The notes under the pieces: generated by a model
What the model was told of the DNA's origin: nothing
Seen by the model: the letters and a program-made list of their open reading frames with translations, nothing else
Database searches by the model: none
Translations under genes and position numbers: made by a program
NCBI RefSeq assembly: GCF_035984415.1
Contig: NZ_CP130720.1
Span: 3,224,001-3,288,000 of the forward strand
DNA length: 64,000 nt
Origin: Streptomyces sp. NBC_01296
GTDB lineage: Bacteria > Actinomycetota > Actinomycetes > Streptomycetales > Streptomycetaceae
Reading direction: 5' to 3'
Part shown: piece by piece, positions 42,242-51,921 of the stretch
How the letters are laid out: every line of letters begins with the position of its first letter
Numbering within the stretch: the stretch's first letter is position 1

Positions 42242-42779
42242 GCAGGCGCAGCAGCCGCATCAGCTCACCGAGTCCCGGCTCCTCGCCCGGGGCTATCACG
42301 TAGGACAGCGCGAGGCGTACGGCGAGCTCGCACCGCTGCGCCCCCTCCCCCGGGGTGAGCGCCACCGAGGCCCGGTCGCGGACGGCCCGGGCCAACTCCC
42401 CGGGTCCCGGGGCCGGTACGCCCGGCCGTATTCCCTGCCCGGGCGGCATCGGTAAGTTCCCGTCCCAGCACCCCGTCAGCAGGGCCCGTACGAGGGGACG
42501 CGCGCGGGCCGCCCGTACGGTCCACTCCGCGACCGAGGCGAGGCGCTCGGCGGCCCCGGCCGGGGAGCGCAGGACCCGGTCCACCCCTTCGAGGTACCAG
42601 TCGGCCTCCTGGCGCACCAGGGCCCGGCCCAGGCCCGCCTTGCCGCCGAACTCGTTGTAGAGGGTCTGCCGGGACACCCCGGCGGTGGCCGCCACGTCGA
42701 CCATCCGCACGGACGGCCAGGGGCGCGCCAGGAGAGCCGCTCCCGCCGCTTCCAGCAAGGACTCCCGGGCTGCCGGCAT
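42207..42779 (-). CDS. TetR-family regulator, probably of the SMR gene
   Basis: The 190-residue protein has a TetR N-terminal domain: RESLLEAAGAALLARPW and VRMVDVAATAGVSRQTLYNEF. The C-terminal domain is compact and Arg/Pro-rich; its ligand pocket is not recognisable. ATG 42779 begins MPAARESLL; longer starts add unrelated residues. It overlaps the SMR gene end by 35 bp, and such pairs are usually drug or cation efflux switches. An inverted repeat near its -35 is a likely autoregulatory operator. Confidence 0.85.
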   Translation of the reverse strand: MPAARESLLEAAGAALLARPWPSVRMVDVAATAGVSRQTLYNEFGGKAGLGRALVRQEADWYLEGVDRVLRSPAGAAERLASVAEWTVRAARARPLVRALLTGCWDGNLPMPPGQGIRPGVPAPGPGELARAVRDRASVALTPGEGAQRCELAVRLALSYVIAPGEEPGLGELMRLLRLLSEPNRTAGGR

Positions 42780-42825
42780 CCGCGCCTCCCCGCTCGACTT
42801 CCCCCGCTCGGCCTTCCCGCCAGAG

Positions 42826-42850
42826 TTGACGGACCGACAGAACCTGTCAA
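42826..42850. promoter_or_regulatory. Inverted repeat overlapping the TetR promoter
   Basis: TTGAC and GTCAA frame a 25-bp region that contains a perfect inner repeat GACAG-AAC-CTGTC. On the minus strand it contains TTGACA, a consensus -35 box for the TetR gene. It is a candidate TetR operator, between TetR and divergent hisN. Confidence 0.5.
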
Positions 42851-42916
42851 GGGCGCCTGCCGGTCGCACCGTGGACGCCGTTCGCCGGGTCCGGGGAGTC
42901 CCGATACTGTTCGGCC

Positions 42917-43723
42917 ATGCCCGAGTATGACGATGACCTCCGCCTTGCCCTTGAGCTCGCCGATGCGGCGGACGCCGCCACGATGCTGCGTTTCCGCGCC
43001 CTCGACCTGAAGGTCGAGACGAAGCCGGACATGACCCCGGTGAGCGAGGCGGACAAGGCCGCCGAGGAGATCGTCCGGGCCGGGATCGAGGCCGCGCGGC
43101 CCGCCGACGCCATCCTGGGCGAGGAGTACGGCCTCAAGGGCAGCGGTCCGCGCCGCTGGGTCGTGGACCCGATCGACGGTACGAAGAACTACGTGCGCGG
43201 CGTCCCCGTCTGGGCCACGCTGATCTCGCTGATGGAGGAGGGCGCCGACGGGGTCTTCCGGCCGGTGGTCGGCGTCGTCTCGGCGCCGGCGCTGGGCCGC
43301 CGCTGGTGGGCGGCGCAGGGCGGGGGCGCGTACGCCGGCGGTGCGCTGGGCGCTGCGCCCGTCCCGCTCGGGGTCTCGAAGGTGGGCACCCTGGGCGACG
43401 CCTCGTTCGCGTACTCCTCGCTGAGCGGCTGGGAGGAGCAGGGCCGGCTCGCCGGGTTCCTGGACCTGACCCGGCAGTGCTGGCGGACCCGCGGGTACGG
43501 CGACTTCTGGCCGTACATGATGGTCGCGGAGGGCTCGCTGGACCTGTGCGCCGAGCCGGAGCTGAACCTGTGGGACATGGCGGCCATCGCGGTCGTGGTC
43601 CAGGAGGCGGGCGGCCGGTTCACCGACCTGGACGGCGCGGAAGGCGTGCACGGCGGGAACGCGGCGGCTTCGAACGGGCTGTTGCACGAGGAAATGCTGG
43701 GATGTCTGCGCCCGCGCGCCTGA
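42917..43723 (+). CDS. hisN: Histidinol-phosphatase HisN, inositol-monophosphatase fold
   Basis: The 268-residue protein has the Mg2+-phosphatase motifs GEEYG, WVVDPIDGTKNYVRG and NLWDMAAIAVVVQEAGG. The actinobacterial HisN type replaces the usual HisB phosphatase in the last but one step of histidine synthesis. Length and the ELNLWD motif favour HisN over a generic inositol monophosphatase, but both are possible. It diverges from the TetR gene and is followed by a hairpin. Confidence 0.88.
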   Translation: MPEYDDDLRLALELADAADAATMLRFRALDLKVETKPDMTPVSEADKAAEEIVRAGIEAARPADAILGEEYGLKGSGPRRWVVDPIDGTKNYVRGVPVWATLISLMEEGADGVFRPVVGVVSAPALGRRWWAAQGGGAYAGGALGAAPVPLGVSKVGTLGDASFAYSSLSGWEEQGRLAGFLDLTRQCWRTRGYGDFWPYMMVAEGSLDLCAEPELNLWDMAAIAVVVQEAGGRFTDLDGAEGVHGGNAAASNGLLHEEMLGCLRPRA

Positions 43724-43737
43724 GCCGTTCGGGCCCT

Positions 43738-43757
43738 GCACCCGGACAACCGGGTGC
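43738..43757. terminator. Short terminator hairpin after hisN
   Basis: GCACCCGG and CCGGGTGC form a perfect 8-bp stem on a 4-nt ACAA loop 14 bp after the hisN stop. Confidence 0.6.
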
Positions 43758-43914
43758 GCCCTCTTGATGACCCTCCGTGTCCATGGGAATCTGAGGATCC
43801 ATCCGCTTGTGCGCTTGTGAAGGCCTTCTCTAAGTTCCGTGCCCGTTCGGTGCGGACCTTCACCGGGTGCACCCACCCAAGCGGAGGGACTCTCCCCAGG
43901 AGGTGGCTCTCTTC

Positions 43915-44310
43915 ATGCTCGTCCGCGACGCCATGAGCACCGTGATCCTCACCCTCGGACCCGCCCACACCCTCCGGCAGGCGGCCTGCCTGATGTCCGG
44001 CCGACGGGTCGGCGCAGCCGTCGTCCTCGATCCCGACCACAGCGGAATCGGCATCCTGACCGAACGCGACATCCTCAACTCCATCGGCGCCGGACACGAT
44101 CCCGACCGGGAGTCCGTGGGCGCGCACACCACCAACAACGTGGTGTTCTGCACCCCGCAGGCCACCGTCCAGGAGGCCGCCGAGGCGATGGTCCACGGCG
44201 GCTTCCGCCATCTGATCGTGCTGGAGCACGGCGGGCCCGTCGGCATCGTGTCCGTACGCGACGTCATCCGCTGCTGGGTGCCGGCGAGGAGGAGCACCGT
44301 ACCGGCGTAG
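43915..44310 (+). CDS. Paired CBS-domain protein
   Basis: The 131-residue protein is one Bateman module: CBS1 (VRDAMSTVILTLGPAHTLRQ then GIGILTERDILNSI) and CBS2 (VFCTPQATVQEAAEAMVHGG then GIVSVRDVIRCW). Such modules bind adenine nucleotides and sense energy state or gate partners. No effector domain is present. AGGAGG lies 10 nt before ATG 43915. It converges on katA with a strong terminator between. Confidence 0.88.
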   Translation: MLVRDAMSTVILTLGPAHTLRQAACLMSGRRVGAAVVLDPDHSGIGILTERDILNSIGAGHDPDRESVGAHTTNNVVFCTPQATVQEAAEAMVHGGFRHLIVLEHGGPVGIVSVRDVIRCWVPARRSTVPA

Positions 44311-44335
44311 CACCGCACGTACCGGCGCAAGCCGG

Positions 44336-44364
44336 AGGGCCGGACCCCGTCGGGGTCCGGCCCT
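44336..44364. terminator. Bidirectional terminator between CBS gene and katA
   Basis: A perfect 13-bp stem (AGGGCCGGACCCC with GGGGTCCGGCCCT) closes a 3-nt loop between convergent genes. Confidence 0.85.
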
Positions 44365-44386
44365 TCAGCTCTCGGCGAGCGGGGGA

Positions 44387-45856
44387 TCAGCCGCGGAGGG
44401 CCTGGACCGCGGCCTCCAGCCGCTTGCCGAAGTCACCGTCAGCCTGGCGGAAGTTGTTGATCGCGCGCTCGGCGAGGTCGTCACGGGAGACCTTGGCGAT
44501 GAAGCCGGACAGGTTCTCGATCAGACGGGACTTCTCGTCCTCGGACATCAGGCGGTAGAGGTTGCCCGCCTGGACGAAGTCGCTGTCCTCGGAGTGCACC
44601 GGGGCGGCGTGGTTGCCCGTGCCGCCGGTGACCGCGGTGGACTGCCACAGCGGACGGTCCGTCTGGAAGGGGCCGCCGAAGCTGTTCGGCTCGTAGTTCT
44701 TCGCACCCTTGTGGCGGCCGTCGTACAGGAAGCCGTCACGGGAGTTGGTGCGCGCCTCGGTGGCGTGCGGGCGGTTCACCGGCAGGTGGTCGGCGTTGAT
44801 GCCGACGCGGTAGCGGTGGGCGTCGCCGTACGCGAAGAGGCGGCCCTGGAGCATCTTGTCCGGGGACGGGCCTATGCCGGGGACGAAGTGCGCCGGGCTG
44901 AATATGCTCTGCTCGACCTCGGCGAAGACGTTCTCCGGGTTGCGGTTGAGCTCGAGCTTGCCGATCTCGATCGGCGGGTAGTCCTCGTGCGGCCACACCT
45001 TGGTGAGGTCGAACGGGTTGAAGCGGTACTCGGCCGCGTCCGCCGCCGGCATGATCTGGACCTGCACGGTCCACGTCGGGAACTCGCCGCGCTCGATGGA
45101 CTCGCGCAGGTCGCGCTGGTGCGAGTCGGGGTCCTCGCCGGCGAGGCGGTTGGCCTCGGCCTGGGTGAGGTTCTCGATGCCCTGGTCGGTCTTGAAGTGG
45201 TACTTGACCCAGAAGACCTCGCCGGCCTCGTTGTTCCACTGGAACGTGTGCGAGCCGTAGCCGTTCATGTGGCGGTAGGACGCCGGGATGCCGCGGTCGC
45301 CGAACAGCCAGGTCACCTGGTGGGTGGACTCGGGCGACAGACCCCAGAAGTCCCAGACGTTGTCCGCCTCCTGCGAGCCGGTGTACGGGTCGCGCTTCTG
45401 GGTGTGGATGAAGTCGGGGAACTTGATGGCGTCCTTGATGAAGAACACCGGGGTGTTGTTGCCGACGAGGTCGTAGTTGCCCTCTTCGGTGTAGAACTTC
45501 AGCGCCCAGCCTCGGGGGTCTCGCACCGCGTCGGCCGCACCGAGGTTGCCCGCGACGGTGGAGAAGCGCAGGAAGGTCTCGGTCTGCTTGCCGACCTCGG
45601 ACAGGAACTTCGCCCGGGTCCACTGCGAGACGTCACGGGTGAGGGTGAACGTGCCGTACGCGCCGGCGCCGCGGGCGTGCACCACGCGCTCCGGGATGCG
45701 CTCGCGGTTGAAGTGCGCCAGCTTCTCGAGGAGCAGCTGGTCCTGGACCAGAACGGGACCTCCGACGCCGGCCGTCTCGCTGTTCTGGTTGTCGGCGACC
45801 GGAGCCCCGGCCTCCGTGGTGAGCGGTCCCTGCGTCACGTGCGCCTCCTGCGTCAT
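44387..45856 (-). CDS. katA: Monofunctional haem catalase
   Basis: The 489-residue clade-3 catalase breaks down H2O2. Active-site residues are the His of [13 protein letters not shown], the Asn of GNNTPVFFI and the proximal haem Tyr of [14 protein letters not shown]. The small-subunit length (no C-terminal flavodoxin-like domain) is usual. It diverges from catR; a Fur-like box lies 48 bp before its start. The arrangement equals S. coelicolor catA-catR, where peroxide oxidises CatR and induces catalase. ATG 45856 begins [11 protein letters not shown]. Confidence 0.96.
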   Translation of the reverse strand: MTQEAHVTQGPLTTEAGAPVADNQNSETAGVGGPVLVQDQLLLEKLAHFNRERIPERVVHARGAGAYGTFTLTRDVSQWTRAKFLSEVGKQTETFLRFSTVAGNLGAADAVRDPRGWALKFYTEEGNYDLVGNNTPVFFIKDAIKFPDFIHTQKRDPYTGSQEADNVWDFWGLSPESTHQVTWLFGDRGIPASYRHMNGYGSHTFQWNNEAGEVFWVKYHFKTDQGIENLTQAEANRLAGEDPDSHQRDLRESIERGEFPTWTVQVQIMPAADAAEYRFNPFDLTKVWPHEDYPPIEIGKLELNRNPENVFAEVEQSIFSPAHFVPGIGPSPDKMLQGRLFAYGDAHRYRVGINADHLPVNRPHATEARTNSRDGFLYDGRHKGAKNYEPNSFGGPFQTDRPLWQSTAVTGGTGNHAAPVHSEDSDFVQAGNLYRLMSEDEKSRLIENLSGFIAKVSRDDLAERAINNFRQADGDFGKRLEAAVQALRG

Positions 45857-45904
45857 TCCCTGCGTGTCCTGTCCTTGGCCTTTGCCGTACTCGATCCTAC
45901 GATG

Positions 45905-45919
45905 GACTTTGTCTAAGTC
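45905..45919. promoter_or_regulatory. CatR operator (Fur/PerR-type box)
   Basis: GACTTTGTCTAAGTC is a 7-1-7 inverted repeat with one mismatch, the Fur/PerR layout, in the katA-catR divergent region. Confidence 0.78.
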
Positions 45920-45987
45920 AAGTAAGAATCCAATTCCACACAGGTTCGGGAGTTACACCGAATCCCCTCGCTGTTAGGCTGGTGTCC

Positions 45988-46404
45988 ATGAGTGACCTGC
46001 TGGAACGACTTCGCGGACGCGGATGGCGCATGACCGCACAGCGGCGTGTCGTGGCCGAGGTGCTCGACGGTGACCACGTTCACCTGACGGCCGACGAGGT
46101 GCACGCCCGGGCGGTGGACAAGCTGCCGGAGATCTCGCGCGCCACCGTCTACAACACGCTGGGCGAGCTCGTGTCCCTCGGCGAGGTCCTGGAGGTCTCC
46201 ACGGACCGCCGGGCCAAGCGGTACGACCCGAACGCCCACCAGCCCCACCAGCACCTGGTCTGCGCCCAGTGCGGCGCGATCCGCGACGTGCACCCGTCGG
46301 GCAACCCGCTGGCGGACCTCCCGGACGCGGAGCGCTTCGGCTTCGTGGTGTCGGCGGTCGAGGTCACGTACCGGGGCCTGTGCCCGTCCTGCGCGGGGGC
46401 GTGA
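45988..46404 (+). CDS. catR: Fur-family peroxide regulator CatR
   Basis: The 138-residue Fur protein has a winged helix (MTAQRRVVAEVLDG, LPEISRATVYNTLGELVSLG), the metal loop HQPHQHLVCAQCG, and a second Cys pair (CPSC) completing the structural zinc site. CatR represses katA and itself until peroxide oxidises it. ATG 45988 (MSDLLERLRG) was chosen; GTG 45982 would add two residues. The leader is short. A strong T-rich terminator follows. Confidence 0.92.
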   Translation: MSDLLERLRGRGWRMTAQRRVVAEVLDGDHVHLTADEVHARAVDKLPEISRATVYNTLGELVSLGEVLEVSTDRRAKRYDPNAHQPHQHLVCAQCGAIRDVHPSGNPLADLPDAERFGFVVSAVEVTYRGLCPSCAGA

Positions 46405-46420
46405 CGGACGACGGACGAAG

Positions 46421-46460
46421 ACGGGCCCGGGAGCAGCGCTCCCGGGCCCGTTCTTTTCGA
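46421..46460 (+). terminator. Intrinsic terminator after catR
   Basis: A perfect 14-bp stem (ACGGGCCCGGGAGC and complement) on a 3-nt loop is followed by TCTTTT and a second CTCTTTTCG, a classic T-rich terminator. Confidence 0.9.
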
Positions 46461-46480
46461 CTCTTTTCGTCGTGAAACGG

Positions 46481-46515
46481 CTGAAGGCCCGGATCCAGAG
46501 GATCCGGGCCTTCAG
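46481..46515 (-). terminator. Terminator of the first initiator tRNA gene
   Basis: CTGAAGGCCCGGATCC and its 16-nt complement close a 3-nt loop, 7 bp beyond the tRNA 3' end. A nearly identical hairpin follows the second copy. Confidence 0.85.
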
Positions 46516-46522
46516 TCTTCAG

Positions 46523-46596
46523 TAGCGGGGACAGGATTTGAACCTGCGACCTCTGGGTTATGAGCCCAGCGAGCTACCGAGCTGCTCCACCCCGCG
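46523..46596 (-). tRNA. tRNA-fMet (CAT), copy 1
   Basis: The 74-nt tRNA has anticodon CAT in a CTCATAA loop, and the anticodon stem carries the GGG/CCC pairs typical of initiators. C1 is unpaired with U72, the other initiator mark. The T-arm has GGTTCAAATCC. No CCA is encoded. It is identical over its length to the copy at 48784. Confidence 0.96.
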
Positions 46597-46697
46597 TCGG
46601 TAAACACGACTTTACGCGACGCCCCCCGACAGATGCAAATCGCTTAACGATGTGGCTCCGGGGTAGCCCCGCCGGCGTTCGGGGCGCGGGCCGGGGG

Positions 46698-48554
46698 TCA
46701 GGCGGAGAGCTCCTCGGCGAGGGCTTCGCGGAGCCGGGCGGCCCGCTCGGACACCTCCGCCGGCCCCAGCTCCATGGCCCGGACGCACCACTTCTGTCCC
46801 TCCGCCAGGTCCCCGTGCCGCGCGGCGAGCAGCCCCAGCCGCAGCGCCGCCCGGCCGTGGCCCGCCACCGCGGCCCGGGTCCACCACAGCGCGGCCTCCG
46901 GCTCGTTCCCTTCCCGGGCGAGCAGCAGCCCGAGGTTGAACGCACCGTTGCGGGAGCCTGCCTCGGCCGCCTCCCGGTACCACCGCGCCGCGACGGCCAG
47001 ATCGCCCCGCGCAGCGGCCAGCATCCCGACCCGGACCTGCGCACGGCGGTGCCCCAGCTCCGCGGCGCGCTCGTACCACTCCTCGCTCTCGGTGGGCTCG
47101 GCGCCGCCGGCCGGCTCGCCCAGCGCCACCGGCTCCGGCGGCGGAGCCAGCGATTCCAGCAGTGCGGCCAGCCGGAACGCCGCCTCCGCGCTGCCGCCGC
47201 CCGCGGCGCAGCGCAGGTGCCGCTCGGCCGCCCGGTCCTCACCGTCGCGCACCAGCGCGATGCCGACCTGGAGCGCCGCGTCCGTGTGGCCCGCCGACGC
47301 GGCCCGCTCGTACCACTTCAGCGCCGTGCGGTCCTCGTCCCGGCTCGCGAACAGGATCCCGAGGTTGAACGCCGCGTCGACGCTGCCCGCCTCGGCCGCC
47401 TTCGAGAACCACGGCTCGGCCCCCGCCGCGTCGCCGACCTGCAGCAGCATGATCGCGAGCGCGTTGGCCGCCTCGCGGTGGCCGGCGTAGGCCGCACGCC
47501 GGTACCACTGCTCGGCCTGCGCGGTCCGCTCCTGTGCGGCGCACAGCAAAGCAAGGTTGTACGCCCCGTTCTGGTCGCCCGCGTCCATGGCGGTCCGGTA
47601 CCACTTCTCCGCGGTCTGGGTCTCCCCCCGCGCGGCGTGCAGGGCGCCCAGTGCATTGGCGGCGTTGCCGTCGCCGTCCTGCGCGGCCCGGTTCCACCAC
47701 GCGACGGCGCTCTCCTCGTCGCCGGCGTCGCGCAGCAGGAAGCCGAGCGCGCACGCGGCCCGTGCCTCGCCCTGCTTGGCGGAGGTCAGGTACCAGCGCC
47801 CGGCCTCCTTGAGCTCCCCGCGCGCCTCCAGCAGGGCGCCCAGGTGCAGCGCGGCCCGCCGGTGCCCGCGCGCGGCGGCCTGCCGGTACCACTGCTCGGC
47901 CTCGGTGGGGTCGCCCTTGCGCAGGTGCCGGGCCAGCCGGTACGCGGCCTCGCGGTGCCCCTGCTCGGCCGCCTGGCGCAGCCAGCGCTCGACGCCCTTG
48001 TCACCGCGGTGCTCCAGCAGGTCGGCGAGCCCGTACGCACCCAGGGCATGGCCGGATTCGGCCGCCTGGCGCAGCCAGTACTCGGCGGCGGGCTCGTCCC
48101 CGCGCTCGCGGAAGTGGCGGCCCAGCGCGTGTGCGGCCGGCGCGGATCCGGCGACGGCGGCGACCCGCCACCAGCCGGCGGCCTCCTCGGGGTAGCCCCG
48201 CTGGAGCAGCAGCACTCCCAGGTTGTTGGCGGCGGCGCGGTCCCCCTCCGCGGTGGCGCCGCGCAGGTACGGCTCGGCGCCGGCCAGGTCGCCGCGGCGC
48301 AGCAGCAGCGCCCCGAGCACGCTCATCGCGCCCGGGTCCCCCCGGTCGGCCGCGACCCGGTGCCGTGCTTCCAGCTCGGTGTCGCTCGCCGGGTCGGTCT
48401 CGGCGAACATTTCCTCCGCGAAATCCGCATCGGTCAGTGCGGTCTGCGCGTTAACGACCGGAGCCTCCTCGTTGGCCTCTGCGCCCGATTCGACTTCCGC
48501 CCTCACAAACCGCCCTGTCTCCAGCAGAGTTGACCTGTCCCCCATAAATCCCAT
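46698..48554 (-). CDS. SEL1/TPR-repeat protein
   Basis: The 618-residue protein is almost entirely SEL1-like repeats (about 14, each near 35-36 residues, pattern A-x-x-LG-x-L-x4-G-x4-A-x-x-WY-x-x-AA-x-x-G) after an acidic 60-residue N-terminus. Such solenoids hold protein partners; no enzymatic domain is present. There is no signal peptide. AGGTGA lies 7 nt before ATG 48554. The gene is flanked by identical tRNA-fMet genes on the same strand, so recombination between them would delete it. Confidence 0.85.
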   Translation of the reverse strand: MGFMGDRSTLLETGRFVRAEVESGAEANEEAPVVNAQTALTDADFAEEMFAETDPASDTELEARHRVAADRGDPGAMSVLGALLLRRGDLAGAEPYLRGATAEGDRAAANNLGVLLLQRGYPEEAAGWWRVAAVAGSAPAAHALGRHFRERGDEPAAEYWLRQAAESGHALGAYGLADLLEHRGDKGVERWLRQAAEQGHREAAYRLARHLRKGDPTEAEQWYRQAAARGHRRAALHLGALLEARGELKEAGRWYLTSAKQGEARAACALGFLLRDAGDEESAVAWWNRAAQDGDGNAANALGALHAARGETQTAEKWYRTAMDAGDQNGAYNLALLCAAQERTAQAEQWYRRAAYAGHREAANALAIMLLQVGDAAGAEPWFSKAAEAGSVDAAFNLGILFASRDEDRTALKWYERAASAGHTDAALQVGIALVRDGEDRAAERHLRCAAGGGSAEAAFRLAALLESLAPPPEPVALGEPAGGAEPTESEEWYERAAELGHRRAQVRVGMLAAARGDLAVAARWYREAAEAGSRNGAFNLGLLLAREGNEPEAALWWTRAAVAGHGRAALRLGLLAARHGDLAEGQKWCVRAMELGPAEVSERAARLREALAEELSA

Positions 48555-48744
48555 CGTCGCATCACCTGCTACCCGCGTACACCTGGTATGTCGCAGCCTG
48601 TGAGGTCACTACAGCGTTTTGTCGACATGCCCACAGAGAGATAAGTCAAACACGCTCCCGCCCCAACTCACCCGTCCCAGCTACCTCATGACCCCCGCGT
48701 GTCCTCCTGGACATGACGAAGGACGTGCCGAACCTGGACATGAC

Positions 48745-48775
48745 GAAGGCCCGGATCCCATGGATCCGGGCCTTC
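48745..48775 (-). terminator. Terminator of the second initiator tRNA gene
   Basis: GAAGGCCCGGATCC and its complement close a 3-nt CAT loop, matching the copy-1 hairpin except for the loop and the outer pair. Confidence 0.85.
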
Positions 48776-48783
48776 ATCTTCAG

Positions 48784-48857
48784 TAGCGGGGACAGGATTT
48801 GAACCTGCGACCTCTGGGTTATGAGCCCAGCGAGCTACCGAGCTGCTCCACCCCGCG
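48784..48857 (-). tRNA. tRNA-fMet (CAT), copy 2
   Basis: Identical in sequence and length to the tRNA at 46523, with the same initiator marks. It lies 45 bp before the UPF0182 gene's stop, on the same strand. The homology between copies extends into the terminators. Confidence 0.96.
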
Positions 48858-48902
48858 TCGGTGAAACCACAGTATCACGACACGGGACCGAGCCATTACC
48901 GA

Positions 48903-51779
48903 CTAACCACCGGGCTTCGGGGTCGCCACCTTGGCCTCCGCGTCGATCGCCCGCTGCAGGGCCGCCTTGATGTCGTCCTGGGCCTTGCCGAAGGCCGCCC
49001 AGTCGCCTGCCTGACGGGCCTTCTCGGCTGCCTCGATCGCCTTCTTCGCATCGTCGAGGGCCGTCTTGACCGTCGGGTCCGTGGCGGTCGGGGGCGTGGT
49101 GGTGCCCTCGCCGGGCGGGGTCACCGGAGTCGTGGGCACCGTCGGCGCCTCGGCTCCGAAGACCACGTTCAGCGCCTTCTCCAGGGAGTCCTCGAACGCG
49201 GTCTGGCCGCCGTACGTCACCAGCACCTTGCGCAGCAGCGGGTACTTCAGCCCCGAACTGCGCACGTACACCGGCTCCACGTACAGCATCCCGCCGTCCA
49301 GCGGCACCGCGAGCAGGTTGCCGTACTCGACCTCGGAGTCACCGCCGCGCAGCAGCCGGATCGACTCGGCGATCTTCGGTTCGGACTGGAACTTGCTCTG
49401 CACCTGCTTGGGGCCGTCGACCGGCTTGCTGGTCGGCAGCTTCAGGATTCTGATCTTGCCGTAGTCCGGGGTGCCGGGATCTGCGTTGACCGCCATGAAG
49501 GCGCTCAGGTTGTCCCGCTCGTTCGGCGTGAACGTCGTCGTGAGCGAGAAGACCTGGTCCTTCTCCTTCTGGTCCGGCATCTTCATCGACAGGTAGTACG
49601 GCGGGACCGCCGTGCCGGCCTTGGTCGTCGGGTCGTCCGGGACGGCCCAGGCCTCGCTGCCGCTGAGGAAGGTCTGCGGGTCCGTGACGTGGTACCGGGT
49701 GAGCAGCTCGCGCTGGACCTTGAAGAGGTCCTGCGGGTAGCGCAGGTGGTCCATGAGCGGCTTGGAGATGTCGCTCTTGGGCTTGACCGTCCCCGGGAAC
49801 GCCTTCATCCAGGTCTTCAGGACCGGGTCCTCGGTGTCCCACTGGTACAGGCTGACCGTGCCGTCGTACGCGTCGACGGTGGCCTTGACCGAGTTGCGGA
49901 TGTAGTTGACCTGGTTCTCCTGCGCCACCACCGCGCGCTGGCTGTTGGTGAGCGAGTCCGCGGTGCTCTGGCCCAGCGTGGTGCGTGAGGCGTACGGGTA
50001 GCCGTTCGTCGTCGTGTACGCGTCGACGATCCACTTGATCCGGCCGTCGATGACCGCCGGGTACGGGGCTCCGTCGATGGTCAGCCACGGGGCGACGGCT
50101 TCGACGCGCTCCTTCGGCGTGCGGTGGTAGAGGATCCGCGAACCGTCGCCGATGGCTCCGGAGTACAGGATCTGCGGCTCGCTGAACGCGAGCGCGTACG
50201 CCGCCCGGTTGACCGGGTTGTCGAGGTTGACGCCGGAGTCGCCCGTGTAGCTCGTCTCCTTCTCGCCCTTGTCGTCCGAGTAGTCGAGCTCCTTCTGCGG
50301 TCCGCCGACGATCGAGTACTGCTTCGTCTGCTCGCCGTAATAGATGCGCTGCTCGAAGTCCGTGCCGAACATCCCCTTGGAGGGCAGGTCGGACTGCGTG
50401 AAGTCGGGAGCGCCGTCCTTCACGGTGGTGCCCTTGGCCGCGACCACGCCGTAGCCGTGCGTGTACTTGAAGTGGTCGTTGATCCAGTTGTTCTTCGGGA
50501 TGCCGCCGATGTTCAGCTCGCGCAGCCCGATGACCGTGTCCTGGCCGCTGTACCGGTCCACGGCGAGCGTGGACGGGAAGGCGTAGTAGCCCTTGACCTG
50601 CTGGAGCTGCTGGAAGGCCGGGGAGACGATGTTCGGGTCGAGGAGCCGGACGCTGGCGGTGGTGTTGGCCGCCTGCCGCAGCTTGGTCTTGTCCTCGGTC
50701 TGCGGGACGCCCGGGTAGTCCTTCACGTCGGACTGGTCGATCCCGTACGCGTCACGCGTCGCCTTGATGTTCTTCTCGACGTACGGCGATTCCTTGGCCT
50801 GCTCGTTCGGCTGGACCTGGAACTTCTGCACGATCGCCGGGTAGAGCCCGCCGATCAGGATCGCCGAGAGCACCATCAGGCCGAAGCCGATGACGGGCAG
50901 CTGCCAGGTGCGGCGCCACAGGGTCGCGAAGAAGAGCACGGCGCAGATGGCGGCGATGGCGACCAGGATCGTCTTCGCCGGCAGGTACGCGTTCGCGTCG
51001 ACGTAGCGCAGGCCGGTCCAGTTGTCCGCGGCCTTGAAGTCGCTGGACTTCACGGCGAGGCCGTACCGGTCGAGCCAGTACGCGACCGCCTTCAGCGTCA
51101 CGAAGAGGCCGAGCAGCACCGACAGGTGCCCGGTCGCCGCGGCGGTGGCCCGGGCGCCCGGGCTGGTCACGCGCAGTCCGCCGTACAGGTAGTGGACGAC
51201 GACCGCGGCGATCACCGACAGCACGACGGCGGCGAAGCCGAAGCCGAGCAGGAAGCGGTACCAGGGCAGGTCGAAGGTGTAGAACGACACGTCCAGATGG
51301 AACTGGGGGTCCTTCTGCCCGAAGGGCACCCCGTTCACGTACATCAGCCAGGTCTTCCACTGGCCCGCCGCCGAGGCGCCCGCGATCATGCCGACGAGCG
51401 CCGCGATCCCGAGGAGCAGCCACGTCTTGTACGGGGCGACGCTCATCCGGTAGCGGTCGAGGCTCTGCTGTTCCATCGACATCGCGGACAGCGGCGGCCG
51501 CAGCCGGTACGCCAGCCAGATGTTCAGCCCGACGGCACCCGCCATCAGCAGGCCGAAGACGGCGAAGAGGCCGATCTTGGTCCACAGGGTGGTGGTGAAG
51601 ACGGTGGAGTACTTCACGGAGCGGAACCAGAGCCAGTCCGTCCAGAAGCCCGCGAACATGATGAACGCCATGCCGAGGACGGCCAGTACGCCCAAGGTCA
51701 TCAGAAGAGTTCGGGCACGCCGGGAGGGGCGGCCGACTCTCATCCGTGGCCCGGAGGGGCCTCCGCCGCGGTCCGGCAT
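48903..51779 (-). CDS. UPF0182-family large membrane protein
   Basis: The 958-residue protein has seven membrane segments in the first 330 residues, then a long extracytoplasmic region of about 560 residues ([36 protein letters not shown] and [18 protein letters not shown] are typical blocks). It ends with a Pro/Thr-rich stretch and a Lys/Ala-rich helix. It is conserved in nearly all actinobacteria with no known function. ATG 51779 was preferred over GTG 51800. The PPA1309-type gene diverges from it, and the PDZ protease lies beyond, as in mycobacteria by my recollection. Confidence 0.9.
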   Translation of the reverse strand: MPDRGGGPSGPRMRVGRPSRRARTLLMTLGVLAVLGMAFIMFAGFWTDWLWFRSVKYSTVFTTTLWTKIGLFAVFGLLMAGAVGLNIWLAYRLRPPLSAMSMEQQSLDRYRMSVAPYKTWLLLGIAALVGMIAGASAAGQWKTWLMYVNGVPFGQKDPQFHLDVSFYTFDLPWYRFLLGFGFAAVVLSVIAAVVVHYLYGGLRVTSPGARATAAATGHLSVLLGLFVTLKAVAYWLDRYGLAVKSSDFKAADNWTGLRYVDANAYLPAKTILVAIAAICAVLFFATLWRRTWQLPVIGFGLMVLSAILIGGLYPAIVQKFQVQPNEQAKESPYVEKNIKATRDAYGIDQSDVKDYPGVPQTEDKTKLRQAANTTASVRLLDPNIVSPAFQQLQQVKGYYAFPSTLAVDRYSGQDTVIGLRELNIGGIPKNNWINDHFKYTHGYGVVAAKGTTVKDGAPDFTQSDLPSKGMFGTDFEQRIYYGEQTKQYSIVGGPQKELDYSDDKGEKETSYTGDSGVNLDNPVNRAAYALAFSEPQILYSGAIGDGSRILYHRTPKERVEAVAPWLTIDGAPYPAVIDGRIKWIVDAYTTTNGYPYASRTTLGQSTADSLTNSQRAVVAQENQVNYIRNSVKATVDAYDGTVSLYQWDTEDPVLKTWMKAFPGTVKPKSDISKPLMDHLRYPQDLFKVQRELLTRYHVTDPQTFLSGSEAWAVPDDPTTKAGTAVPPYYLSMKMPDQKEKDQVFSLTTTFTPNERDNLSAFMAVNADPGTPDYGKIRILKLPTSKPVDGPKQVQSKFQSEPKIAESIRLLRGGDSEVEYGNLLAVPLDGGMLYVEPVYVRSSGLKYPLLRKVLVTYGGQTAFEDSLEKALNVVFGAEAPTVPTTPVTPPGEGTTTPPTATDPTVKTALDDAKKAIEAAEKARQAGDWAAFGKAQDDIKAALQRAIDAEAKVATPKPGG

Positions 51780-51921
51780 CTGGAAAGCCAAGGTGCGCAC
51801 CTCGAAAGTCGCTGAGTCTCGTTACTGACATTTCTCAAGCTGGGCCCCCGATGGTAGGGCCCACTCATTCAACTTACTGAGGCTTTAGTCAGTTCCCGTT
51901 ATCGGGTGGAGAGGAGGCAGG

